From Rotaria sp. Silwood1 (taxonomy: Eukaryota > Rotifera > Eurotatoria > Philodinida > Philodinidae), in assembly GCA_905250075.1 (NCBI GenBank), contig CAJNOP010000325.1:1-64000 (forward strand): DNA of 64,000 bases, given 5' to 3'. Positions 34,085 through 45,228 of the stretch are shown piece after piece; position 1 is the first letter of the stretch, and each line of letters begins with the position of its first letter. The notes below the pieces were generated by a model. The model was not told the origin of the DNA, did no database searches, and was given only the letters and a program-made list of their open reading frames with translations. Position numbers and translations under genes: made by a program.

Positions 34085-36776
34085 ATGTATCCTAATCCAA
34101 TGCAACAATCATCACCAATGCAACGTCCTCCAACAATGATGAATCCATCTACTGTACCTCAACCGAATACTGCTGTCGGTGTACCATCGATGCGACCAAT
34201 GGTTGCTTCATCACCAATGCAAGCATCAATGCTTCAACAACCACCTCAATCATCAATGATGGCACGACCTATTGGTAGTCCTTATGGTGTTGTTAATCGT
34301 GCAGCACTCTATGATAAAAATAAACGATCAACTTATTCAAATGATCTTCGTCAACAACCAATGGTTCAACCAGGACAACAACCACAAATGCCATATGGAA
34401 ATGTTATGGGTCCAAGTCAACCAATGATGTCAAATGCTATTCCAGCAAATGCTGGTCCTATAAGACAGTAAAGAAATAAAAAAAAAAAAACATATTTGAT
34501 GTTATCTTTTTTATTTGCATTATTATTTAAATATTTCTTATAGAAAAAAACGTAAACGTTTAACAGAAAAAGTTATTCATAAACAAATACGTTCACTGGT
34601 ACCTGAATCTCAAGCTTACATTGAATTATTACGTCTTGAACAAAAATTAGATTCTGTTTTAATGAGAAAACGACTTGATATACAAGAAACACTTAAACGA
34701 CCTCAAAAAGTATAAATATACGGTTTCTTTTTTTTTTTCTAATAGAATATTCTTATTTTTCTATATTTAAAATTTAGATAAAAAAGAAATTACGTATATT
34801 TATTAGTCATCAATATCCAGTTCGTTTTGATTCAGATACAACTGGTATTGATGATGAACAAGTGCAATATTGGGAAATGCGTGTTGAAGGTCGTCTTCTT
34901 GATGATGTATGTTAAATATATTAATAATAATAAATTCAAAAAGAGAGAAAAAAATCTTTTTTTTTAGCCAAATACAAATAAATATGATCAAGGAAAAACA
35001 AAACGTAAATTTTCATCTTTTTTTCGAAGTCTTGTTATTGAACTAGATAAAGATTTATATGGACCAGATAATCATCTTGTTGAAGTATATGTTTAAACTA
35101 CAAAATAAAAATAAAAATAAAAACTATGAATATTTAGTGGCATCGTACAAATGCAACAGCAGAAACTGATGGATTTCAAGTTCGTCGTCCAGGTGATCAA
35201 AATGTTAAATGTACTATTTTAATGGTTCTTGATCATTCAGTAAGATGAATAAAAAAAAAAGAAAAGAAATAAACAATAAATTTATTTTAGCCACCACAAT
35301 TTCGACTTGATTCACGTCTTGCTCGTTTACTTTCATTAACTAATGGTACACGACAAACAATTATACATGCTATGTGGCAATATATTAAAACAAATAAATT
35401 ACAAGATTCAGAAGAACGAGAATTTATTAATTGTGATTCACATTTACAAGCGGTTAGTTTTTTATTTTCGTTATAATTTAATAAAATATTTGTTTATATT
35501 TAATTCATTGACTTATAATTATCGATCAGATAAAAATATATTATTTGTAGTCATCGGACATTTTTTTTGTCTTCTCTATAGGGTCATTTATACAGGACGT
35601 CTAAGTAAAAATCGTATTTTTTTGACGAGAGAATCTATTGTGTTATATATCATTCGATGTAGTTTAGCGGAATATACTATTGATTTTTAAACGCGTCATT
35701 TATTTGTAGATGATGATAAAAATATCGTATTTAGTATTCAGAAACATCCGTTTTATTTTCTGATACCTTTTCTTGAATATCTTGTACGGATGGTTTCTAT
35801 ATGAACCAGAGATGGACAAAATCGCACCGCGCCACTGCTCGCGCCTAGGCGCTACGCATATCTCTCTTTCTCTTTGCTCTTCCAATCAGTTTCTCAAACT
35901 CCACAGAATACCGGGATGCTCTAAGCATGCGCTCATCGAAGCTCAGACTAGTGTAGCGTAGGCGTGAGCAACGGCGCGGGGAGGCGCGGTGCGACTTTGT
36001 CCATCTCTGATATGAACATAGCATAAAATGATTTATATTTGATTTCTTTATTTTTTTCTTACTAACATCCTACAATCCAAAATAGATAATGAGAACCAAC
36101 TCGATAGACATAGTTCTCATTCTAAAACCATGTTCTTTATTTAGATATTCGATTGTACACGTATACGTTTTTCTGATCTACCAGCTAAACTTAATAAACT
36201 AATTCTTCCATCAGAACCTATTATCATCAATCATACACTGTGGTAAAATAATTTTTTTTTTAAAAAGAAAAACAAAGATTTTATAATGCTTTGTTTTTTT
36301 TTTGTAGTCTTGGTACTGATCCAAAAAAACATGCTTGTTATGATATCGATGTTGAAGTTGATGATCCTGTTCGAGATTCAATGCGTTCATTTTTATCACC
36401 ACAAAATACACATGAATTAGAAGAATTAGATGGAAAAGTAAAGAATATGTTAATTAGAAATTTTTAAAATTCATATTTCTTTTTTTTTTTAAAGATTTTA
36501 CAATATATTGATAGTATAAATCAATTAAAACAAAGTCGTGAATTTTATCTTTCATTTGCTGATGATCCTCAAGGTTTTATATGTAAATGGTTAGCATCAC
36601 AATCACGTGATCTTAAAATGATAACTGATTCAACAACAGGAAATGCTGAAGAAGAACGACGTGCTGAATATTATACGGAACAATGGTCATATGAAGCAGT
36701 TAGTCGATATTTTTATAATAAAGTACAACAAAAACGAGCAGAATTAGAACAAGCACTTGGTATTCGTAATCCTTGA
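34085..36776 (+). CDS. SMARCD: BAF60/SMARCD subunit of SWI/SNF chromatin remodeller
   Basis: Nine exons: 34085-34467, 34544-34709, 34778-34906, 34968-35084, 35138-35239, 35291-35452, 36145-36242, 36308-36437 and 36495-36776, giving 522 residues, close to human SMARCD1-3. The Pro/Gln/Met-rich N-terminus (1-127) leads to '[20 protein letters not shown]'. The beta-rich BAF60 block has '[20 protein letters not shown]'. The SWIB domain (about 300-375) contains '[20 protein letters not shown]' and '[19 protein letters not shown]'. The C-terminal coiled-coil segment ([20 protein letters not shown]) is also typical. The protein bridges transcription factors to the nuclear SWI/SNF complex. Intron 6 (692 bp) is about ten times the usual size and carries a hAT MITE. 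Confidence 0.95.
35807..36009. mobile_element. GC-rich hAT MITE in SMARCD intron 6
   Basis: A 203-bp element with terminal inverted repeats of at least 27 bp, beginning 'cagagatggacaaaatcgca' at the left and 'cagagatggacaaagtcgca' on the other strand at the right, with one mismatch in the first 27. It is flanked by a perfect 8-bp duplication, ATATGAAC, at 35799-35806 and 36010-36017. CAGAGATGG ends plus an 8-bp duplication identify the hAT superfamily. Its GC-rich core contrasts sharply with the AT-rich intron. It encodes nothing and seems young. Confidence 0.92.
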
Positions 36777-37365
36777 CATGAAATAAAATAAACAATTTAT
36801 TTCTTTTTTTCTTTTTCATGTTTAAATGTATCAGTGTGTGTGTGTGTGTGTAGTCAAACTAAATGTATCAAGAGTAAAAAAGAAAAACTCTTAAACTTTG
36901 ATATTGTTTCTCTTTATTACAGATGAATGATTCATTGTAAAAAACAAACAAACAAAAAATTTTAGTTGATAGTATTCATAAATAAGTTTATTGATGAAAA
37001 ATCGATTCTCAAGTATAATTATAGATTGTCAATTTCAATGAATTGTTCATATTAATAATATATTCAATTTGTAAATAAAGAGTTCGAATCATATTTGAGA
37101 ATTTTTAATCTGTTGATTAACATAAAATTTTAACATCAAATAACATTATTAGAAATAAACGATATATACAAAATTACAAATGTGTTTTATATTGACTTAT
37201 TCACTATGTTGATATTATATGTTAAACCATAATATGGAATAAATTGTTGATGAAAAAAAAAATCCTTGAGTCAATGCCAATATGTTTTGATGTCATTGAA
37301 GATAACTTTTCGATAGTTTTTAAACAATAAATTAACTAATAGGAAAATTTTTAATTTAATTCTAG
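36777..37365. other. Intergenic region with a GT microsatellite
   Basis: A (GT)n run lies at about 36834-36851 just after the SMARCD stop. The rest is AT-rich. A pyrimidine tract ending in 'taattctag' abuts the PIG-Q start codon at 37366, so a trans-splice acceptor or 5'UTR intron is possible. Confidence 0.5.
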
Positions 37366-39366
37366 ATGATTCTCTATATCGAACAAGAAATTCTATTAGA
37401 TACAAAATGTCAAGATCTATATTTATGTACTAATGGATTGTATAATGAATATTTATTAATTTCATCTTCTAATCAATGTTCATGTCAAAAACAACAAGCA
37501 ATTTTATGTAAATATAATCATGATTTATGTCAAAATCGTTGTTTATCCGAACATATTTTATTAATCAAACAAAAAAATCAAACAAATAATATTTTTATTA
37601 ATGATAAACCAACAAATGTTGTTTTATTAAATAAAAATGAATTAGCAAATAATTCTGAAATTGTTTATATATGTCATGAAAATAATCTACCAAAACCAAT
37701 TCTTGAACATTTAAAAAATCAATTAACTTATACAAATAATTTACCTACGAATTCATCAATAAATCAAGTATGAATATAGTGGATTAAAAATAATTTTTTT
37801 TTTTATTAATTTTTTTTCTGATTATTATTCTAGACATTTATTGTTGATTTTCTATTGAAATATAGTGTCTTAGCTCAAAGTATCTATGGAATGTATTTAA
37901 CATTACAACAAGCAAGATATAATCGTTTTCAATTGAGGTAAAAAAAGCTCCTATCTTCTTACAATGAGTAAGATTTCATTTTCTTTTTTCATCGTGATTG
38001 AATAAAACTCATTGAGTTACAGAAGAAATATAGATTCGAAATTTTGTTAACACATTAAACATCTCATAGTTTAAATGACTTTTATTGATTTACATTTAGA
38101 CGTCATGCTAATGTTGGATATCTATTAGCAAATATTTTCATTGGAATTCTATGTTCATTTATTCTATTTCGAAATTTTGATTTATATCGATTAATTTCAA
38201 ATGAAATATTAATACAAACGGAGGTTAATTTCTAGTAGATTTTTTTTTTTTCTTTCTATAAATTTTTAAATTTGTTTTTGTCTTTAAATATAGAATTTAA
38301 CAACATGGATTAAATCAATCATTGAATGGCTTATGCATGCACCTGCTGGTTTAAAATTAAATCAACCATTAGTTGATTTTCTAGCAAGATTTTATTTTTA
38401 TCATATTTATCTTTGGTCAGGTTATCTTGAAGCATTAGTTATAACTGTAGTACCATATTTATATCAAGTATTATTTATTCTCTGTTTTTTTGGTATATCA
38501 TTAGCTATTGGAGCAATCTGTGATTTTATTCGTTTGTTAACAATACATCTTTATTGTTTTTATATATATGCTGCAAGGTTAAATTTAATCTTTTTTTTGT
38601 TTTTGAGTTAAATAAAATCTTTTTGTTATTTTTCTTGTTGAATATATTTAGATTATTTAATTGGCAAATTCGTTTATTAATTATTCTTTTTCGTTTGTTT
38701 TGTGGAAAAAAACAAAATCCATTAAGAAATAATCGACTTGATTCACATCTTTGTGATATTGATCAATTATTTATTGTTACATTATCATTTACAATTCTTC
38801 TCTTTTTATTACCATCAATATTTATGTATTATGCAGTTTTTACTTCAGTAAGGAAACAAAACAAAGATAATTTCTTAATTAAAACTAGAAAACGACTTTA
38901 TTTTTTTTGTTAAATTTAGATTTGGATAATTACAATATTAACTGTAAAATTAATACAATATATTAATCAATTTTTTTTACAGATACCTATTTATGAATTT
39001 TATTTATGGTTTACTGGATCTCGAATTATAAGAGGTAATTAAAATATTGATAGTATTTCGCCTAAAGATTATAAATCGATACATGTTTTTTTTTAATCGT
39101 ATAATCTTAACATATATAATATTTTCAAAAGCAATGTTTTTTCGAATAGATTACTGAAACTATATATTTTAATTTATATTTTAGGTACACCAAGATTAGA
39201 AATAAATTATGCTGATTCAACTGAAGATACTGTATGTTTTAATTTTCATTTTGATTCAGTATCATTTATGACATTGTATCGTGTTTGTAATATTCGTTTA
39301 TCATTATCATCTTTATCGTTTAGTAAAACTTTTCTTGCTATTTTAAAAGGAAAACCAATCGTTTAA
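37366..39366 (+). CDS. PIGQ: PIG-Q/GPI1 subunit of GPI-GlcNAc transferase
   Basis: Seven exons: 37366-37767, 37834-37937, 38100-38223, 38294-38577, 38652-38847, 38920-39034 and 39185-39366, giving 468 residues. It is a multipass ER-membrane subunit of the complex that transfers GlcNAc from UDP-GlcNAc to phosphatidylinositol, the first step of GPI-anchor synthesis. The conserved core is clear: 'WLMHAPAGLKLNQPLVDFLA', 'RFYFYHIYLWSGYLE', 'DFIRLLTIHLYCFYIYAARL', 'LFCGKKQNPLRNNRLDSHLC' and 'DIDQLFIVTLSFTILLFLLP'. The N-terminal 130 residues are poorly conserved and Cys/Asn-rich. The start is preceded directly by 'ttctag', an acceptor-like site. The CDK gene begins 28 bp after the stop, which points to a shared transcript. 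Confidence 0.93.
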
Positions 39367-39394
39367 ATAAAAAAACAACATTTATTTTCAGATC
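39367..39394 (+). promoter_or_regulatory. 28-bp PIG-Q/CDK intercistronic spacer with acceptor-like site
   Basis: Only 28 bases lie between the PIG-Q stop and the CDK start codon. They contain 'tttattttcag' ending at 39391, a good 3' splice acceptor three bases before the ATG. There is no room for a separate promoter, which suggests an operon resolved by spliced-leader trans-splicing, a mechanism reported for bdelloid rotifers. Confidence 0.6.
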
Positions 39395-40709
39395 ATGATG
39401 AATAATGGTACATTGACATTATTTGATCGATATGATGTTGGTTGTGAATTAGGTAAAGGAACATATGGTATTGTTCGTAAAGCATTTGATACTCGACAAC
39501 AACATCATGTTGCTATAAAATGTGTTTGTCTTGGTGAAGAAGGTATTCCAAGTACAGCTTTACGTGAAATAAGTTTACTTCGTTCATTAAAACATATAAA
39601 TATAATTCGTTTATATGATATTAAAGTTCATCAACCTACTGGTGAATTATTTCTTTTTTATGAATGTATGGAAATGGATTTATATGAATATATGAAATTA
39701 TATGGAAAATCATTACCAGATGATTTATCAAAAAGTTATCTTAAACAAATGTTATTAGGTATTGATTATATACATTCAAATTCTATGTTACATCGTGATT
39801 TAAAACCTCAAAATAGTAAGTAAACAAAAAAAATCCAAAAGAAAATATTTAAATATATATATATGAAGTTTTTTTTGTTGGATAATTAAGTTCTTATCGA
39901 TTGGATTGGTTCATTAAAATTAGCTGACTTTGGACTTGGTAGACATTTTCAAATGCCCATGAGAATGTATACACATGAAGTATATTTATTTTTTTACATA
40001 GTAGTTTATTTTTTTATTAACATATAAAATAATTTAAAGGTTATTACACTTTGGTATCGTTCACCAGAAATTTTACTTGGTGCAAAAACTTATACAACAA
40101 GTGTTGATCTATGGAGTATTGGTACGATATTTGCTGAAATAACACATAATCGAGCATTATTTGCTGGTGAATGTGAAATTGATCAACTTTTTCGAATATT
40201 TCGAACTCTTGGCAAGTGCTTTTTTTTTTTGTTTTTTGCTGTAAATATAGAACATTTCAAAGTCTTTCTCGATTAGTCTGAAAGCAGAGCAACTGATTAG
40301 AAAGGGAATGGTGTAGCATTATCTTCTCTTCAAAATGTTAAACTTTCTATGAAATTTTTTATAATCTCATCTGTTTATGATAGATATTCATACGAAGATA
40401 CTTTATTTATATTTAGGTACACCAGATGATATAACATGGCCAGGTTTTTCAACAATGCCTGATCATAAAAAAACTTTTCCACAATGGAAAGCTCAAAATA
40501 TGGCTCAATTATTATGTAATCTATCACCTGATGCTCTTCAACTTACACTTCAAATGCTTATTTATGATCCAGATCGACGTATAACAGCTAAATCAGCACT
40601 TGAAAGTACCTATTTTCAATCAATGTCAAATCATCCTATTATTCCACCACAAATAAATCAAATAAAAAATGTTGTAGTAACTGAAAATACAACATTATCA
40701 AATAATTAG
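39395..40709 (+). CDS. CDK1/2-like cyclin-dependent kinase
   Basis: Four exons: 39395-39815, 39891-39979, 40040-40211 and 40417-40709, giving 324 residues. Kinase landmarks in order are the Gly loop GKGTYG (20-25) with the inhibitory Thr23/Tyr24 pair, Lys42 in 'VAIK', the cyclin-binding helix GIPSTALRE (50-58, a variant of PSTAIRE), 'HRDLKPQN' (133-140), 'DFGLGR' (153-158) and the activation-loop Thr168 in '[19 protein letters not shown]'. '[13 protein letters not shown]' and '[16 protein letters not shown]' type blocks place it nearest CDK1/CDK2. PSTALRE and DFGLGR (usually DFGLAR) suggest a divergent paralogue rather than the only mitotic kinase. The third intron starts with GCAAGT, a GC-AG intron, required to keep '..LG|TPDD..' in frame. 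Confidence 0.92.
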
Positions 40710-42388
40710 TCAGATATTCAATGATATTTGTTGTTGTTGTTTTTTTTTGCTTATGTCAGATGATATTTTTCTTTTTTTTTTCTATTACCTTAAATACATT
40801 ACTTTGTTGATAGTCTGTATCCATGCAATAGTAATTTTGTTGTCTTATGGGTTAAAAGTTTTCACATCGACGACATAAAAAAAAGTGATGCTTACCATCC
40901 ATAGTTGTAACTATTCGACTTTTGGACATTAAAAATCGACGTATTATTTTTCTTAACTGCCACCGAATGAGTAAATAAATCTAGTTCGTTAATTTAATAT
41001 ATATGATCAAACGAAACTAGATATATACCACATTGGTGGCAATCAGACATTGTCATACCAAACTCAGAGTGCACTCTTATGGTGGAGAGTGATAGCAGAG
41101 CTGCTTTAACAGTATGACACGTCCAAAAGCCGGATAGTCTCAGATTAAAAAATCTGAGAAACTACGAAGGAAGCATTATTTTGATCTACGTCGTCGAGGT
41201 AAAAACCAAACTGCACCCAGTAACATATAACTGTTGCGTGGATACAATTGAAGACTTGGTTGTTACCACTGAAGATAATATGAAGATCAACTTGTCTTTA
41301 TATACAACATCAAACGATTCAATTACATTGTTGTTGTGCAATAACATATGCATACAAACACCTACACAAAACGTTCGTTGTCATCACGTCTCGAAATCAT
41401 GTGTCACTAAATATATTTGCATAAGGATTGCATATCATCATAGAAAAAACAACAACAAAAATAATAATGCATCGAAATAAGAAAAAACAAAACTGCATTG
41501 TCATATTTACTTTAAGAATTTTTATTATTCAAGGACAATATCACAAACAATAGAAACTTTGATTTTTTTGCGTCGTAACTATTCACATGATGAGAAACAA
41601 AAAAAGAAACTCCTAGTGACAAAATCACACATGTTTTATTTGTTCAACATGGCATTTGACGAGCATTTTTCTCTTATTGTTTATTTATTTAGTTATTGAA
41701 ATTAACGTTGCTATGTGAATAAACTCAATTAAATATCATATCAAGTATTCTAAATTATAAAAGAACTGATCTTCAAATATTGATCGATTTTGATCCATAA
41801 GAATAAACTCATTAGAACAATGTGATTATATCTCTATTTATCTAATAAACTTTATGATGAACTATATATTAATTCATTCTGAAAAAAAAGAATAAGTTTG
41901 TCGACTTATTGATTTTATTGTCTTCATATCGAATATTTAGACAACAAAAACTACAGTTCACAAGAGACAAAACGAAATAACAGCTATCGCATTATACATT
42001 ATATATGATCGAACGAATATCTGACCTTTTTGAAAATTTTTGAGACACAAGACAAGATCATTTGATAACAGAAGTGACACTTATCAATTTACATTGAAAA
42101 TAGAATATATTGTGTTAAATGTTACTGTTATAAAGAGAGAAAAAAAAATCAGTGTCTAATGTCAATTGAAGAGGTCAACATTCTTTTGTATCTTTTACTA
42201 TGTTCATTTAACAAGAGAGCCCATCTCTCCGTAAGCTTGCATATTTGTTCGTCGATTTGGATTACATAATTCTTGTTCAAAAAGAAAAAGAAAAAGAAAG
42301 AAAACGAGATGATAGAAATTCTTCTTTATTTTTCTCTCTTTTACATGCATTAAATAGTTATTGACTGACTGTTCAATCGAGTAGTGCT
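40710..42388. other. Gene-free interval with a small hairpin
   Basis: 'tagtctcagatt' (41135-41146) and 'aatctgagaaacta' (41151-41164) form a short stem. No coding frame beginning with ATG and no RNA gene was recognised in the rest. Confidence 0.45.
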
Positions 42389-43410
42389 ATGGTTCGACTA
42401 CTCGGTCGATGTATACCAATAATTTGTATGCCAAGAAAAAAACGTCAATCATTACCAATATGTGAACAAGAATTAGCAGGAACAAAACATCATCAAGAAG
42501 AAATAAATAAATTATTTGTAAGACGTGTTGAAAGTATCCGTGTCACACAAAAAGGAGCAATTTTTAAACGTTTTCCATTACAAACAATCAATGAACGTCA
42601 TCAACAACAGAAAAAAACGTAAGAAAGAAATATTTTTTTTTTTGTTTTTTTTTGTATTATTTATTTAATTTCAATTTTTATTTTTATGTGTTTATATTTA
42701 GAAAATCAAAAACAGCACTTAATAATAGTGGAAAAATTATTAAACCTGATGATACAGAATTTGATTGTGAAACACATATATCTGATCGACAATCAAATGA
42801 AAAAAATCGTATGAAATCAAAGAAAAAACAAACATCATCATCAATTAAACAAAAATCAAAAGAAAATTTTTCACCTAATTCACGTACACATTTAGAAAGA
42901 TTATTTAATAAAAGAAAAAAAATTAAAGAACCATCACCAGCACCATCAAGTAATATTAATATAACTGAAGAAAATCATGATGATACAATAAGTAGTATAT
43001 CATCATCAATATCATCCGAATGGTCAACATCAACATATCCAGATTCACATAGTAGTAGAAAGAGTAAAGATTTAATTAATTCAAATCAACGTCGACAATC
43101 AATGCCTGCATCAAATTTAATAAATCAAAAACATGAAATCAAACATCAATCATGTTTAGAAAGTTTTTCTTTGAATAAACAACGTGCACAACAAACATCA
43201 ACATCATTACGAACAAATACATCTTTACTAAAAATTAAAGATAACAAAACTAATAATAGTTCACCATCACAACAAAATAGACGAAGTGAAATAAAACCAT
43301 CAGCGAAAAGTAAACAAGTTTTACAAAATGTACGAAAAATGATTAATGATCAAAGTATACAAGAACAACATTTTAATGATACACGACAAAGAGAATCTGT
43401 TCGATTATAA
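42389..43410 (+). CDS. Ser/Lys/Asn-rich protein of unknown function
   Basis: Two exons, 42389-42618 and 42702-43410, joined through GT-AG, give 312 residues. No family was recognised. The N-terminus (MVRLLGRCIPIICMPRKKRQ) has an amphipathic or weakly hydrophobic stretch with several Cys that could be lipid-modified, followed by the basic phosphosite-like RKKRQS. The segment 'RRVESIRVTQKGAIFKRFPL' looks ordered. The second exon is almost entirely low-complexity, rich in Ser, Lys and Asn, with 'ISSISSSISSEWSTST', and is probably disordered. Codon use is typical of neighbouring host genes and the intron is normal, so it looks like a genuine host gene, perhaps a signalling or cytoskeletal adaptor; that last point is a guess. 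Confidence 0.7.
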
Positions 43411-45228
43411 TCAAAAACAAAAAAAATATATATATATACATACATACATCATTATCATTATTTAATAAGACATTAGAAATTTATTTCTTTTTGTTCTTAA
43501 TTGTTAATTAATGATTTAATATTAAACAGTTATCAAAAAGAAACACTATAATTTTCTTATTTCTTTTTTTTTTTTTTTTTGAATAAGTGTTAATCGAAAA
43601 AAACGAAACAATGTCAAATGATGATATTTACATAAAATTACAGATGAAGGAATTAAGAATTGAATGAACGTGCTACACTTATCACATGTTAATCTTGTTG
43701 CTTTTTGCTAAAAGTAAAGCTTCATAATTGAGATTACTCATACTTATCACTATGCATGATCATGTTTCGATGATTAAGCATGTACTATTAACTACGATAT
43801 ATTACTATCACTCTTTCTAATTCTACACATACAATGAAATCTTCTTTAAGTATACACTATTGAAATTTTTGAAAACTGTTTATTTATGAGAAACATGATT
43901 TATTTTACTTTGAAATGAAGAAAACTTTTAAAATATAGATCTCTTTATTAAGTCTGAAGTAATTCAACACTATTCTCTGTGCTTTTCTAATTTTATTTTT
44001 CTTTAAATTTATATAAATCGTAAAAGTTTTCAACAAATATATTGTTTTACAAACTCTTCTATTGCTTATTTGGTTTCGATATCCATAGATTTCTTGAATG
44101 TTTCTTGCTAATAAAAATAGTTTAAAAAGAAATCAATAAGAAGATTCGCTACAGTTGTCGAGTTATTGAATAAATATTCATAAGAGCAGCATTGATTTGC
44201 CTTTTTTTTTCTTCATTGAATAAAGTACGTAAGAACTTAAAATGTTCAATATTCTATACGAATGAAATCTATTTATTGAAGTTTTAAGATATAGAAATAT
44301 TTTCAATTAGAAAAAATATTTCTTTCTAATTCACAAGGCCTGATAAATCAATAGATAATGATCAAGAATGCTAATCATAATCATTATATACTTCTTATTT
44401 CAATTCGGGTTACTATCATCGTTTTTTAAATTTGACAACTAGTATTGTGAACTTTGAGATCATAGGGTGTGGGTGTGTTGGTGTCTGCGTGTTATGTCAT
44501 TAAGATTTCCTCTGCATCCACACCAACACCTTCATGAATCGATGTGACAGAAATATTGCAAAAGGATATCAGCAGCCTGCATTAAAAATATTGGCGAGAA
44601 ACTAAGTGGCGCATCTTGTAGAGCTGGCCGAGGTGGATGTAGTTCATGTTTTATAAACAGAGGTCAAGTTCGGTGAAAACGAATATGGTAGAGAAAGTAC
44701 TAAAAATGTCATCTTTTGCAATATAACATCAGCGGTACATGAACTCTTGAGACCTAAAGAGTGCCTCTGTACAGTCGATACTATAAAGAACTTTTTTTGA
44801 CACTATTTTAAACACAAATATCCGAAATAAGTGCCATAATGTGTCATTTTTCTACAGATCTCATATTGATGTAGATGAATGAACTTCGTAAATTATTCAC
44901 TATTCAGAATACCTTGAAAAAGGGAGGTTATGTGGCACCAACAAGAATTTATTTTACAGGTTGTTGTCGATGTTTTAAGAGAACAGTTTCAACAAATTTG
45001 TAACTTTTCATACACTTGAATCGTTTGCGAACTAGGTTTTCTCATATAGATGCAATATCAGAGGAGATTTATGAAAAAAATACTTTTAAAATGTTCTCAA
45101 CTTCGAGTCTCTCGTATACTTCCTTGGCTCGCTATCTTTTTGAGCTAGAAGACAATTCTCAGTGTATTTTTACACTTTTATTTAGAATCTCATTTCATTT
45201 TTTTTTCACAATAAAGAAAATATTCTGA
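43411..45228. other. Gene-free interval
   Basis: Between the Ser-rich gene and the PLA2/NHL gene, which point towards each other. It contains the telomere-like hairpin at 44465-44530 and nothing else that I could support. Confidence 0.5.
44465..44530. repeat. Telomere-like GT-rich hairpin 6
   Basis: 'gggtgtgggtgtgttggtgt' pairs with 'gcatccacaccaacacc' across about 30 bp. 'gtgttggtg/caccaacac' is perfectly complementary. Confidence 0.6.

Noticed and set aside
41181-41480. 99-codon frame between the CDK and Ser-rich genes
   Set aside because: It starts at a non-ATG codon, ends in a low-complexity Asn run and matches no family.
44600-44680. GC-richer stretch resembling an A box ('tagagctggccgaggtgg')
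   Set aside because: No B box at the proper distance and no terminator, so a SINE or tRNA is not supported.
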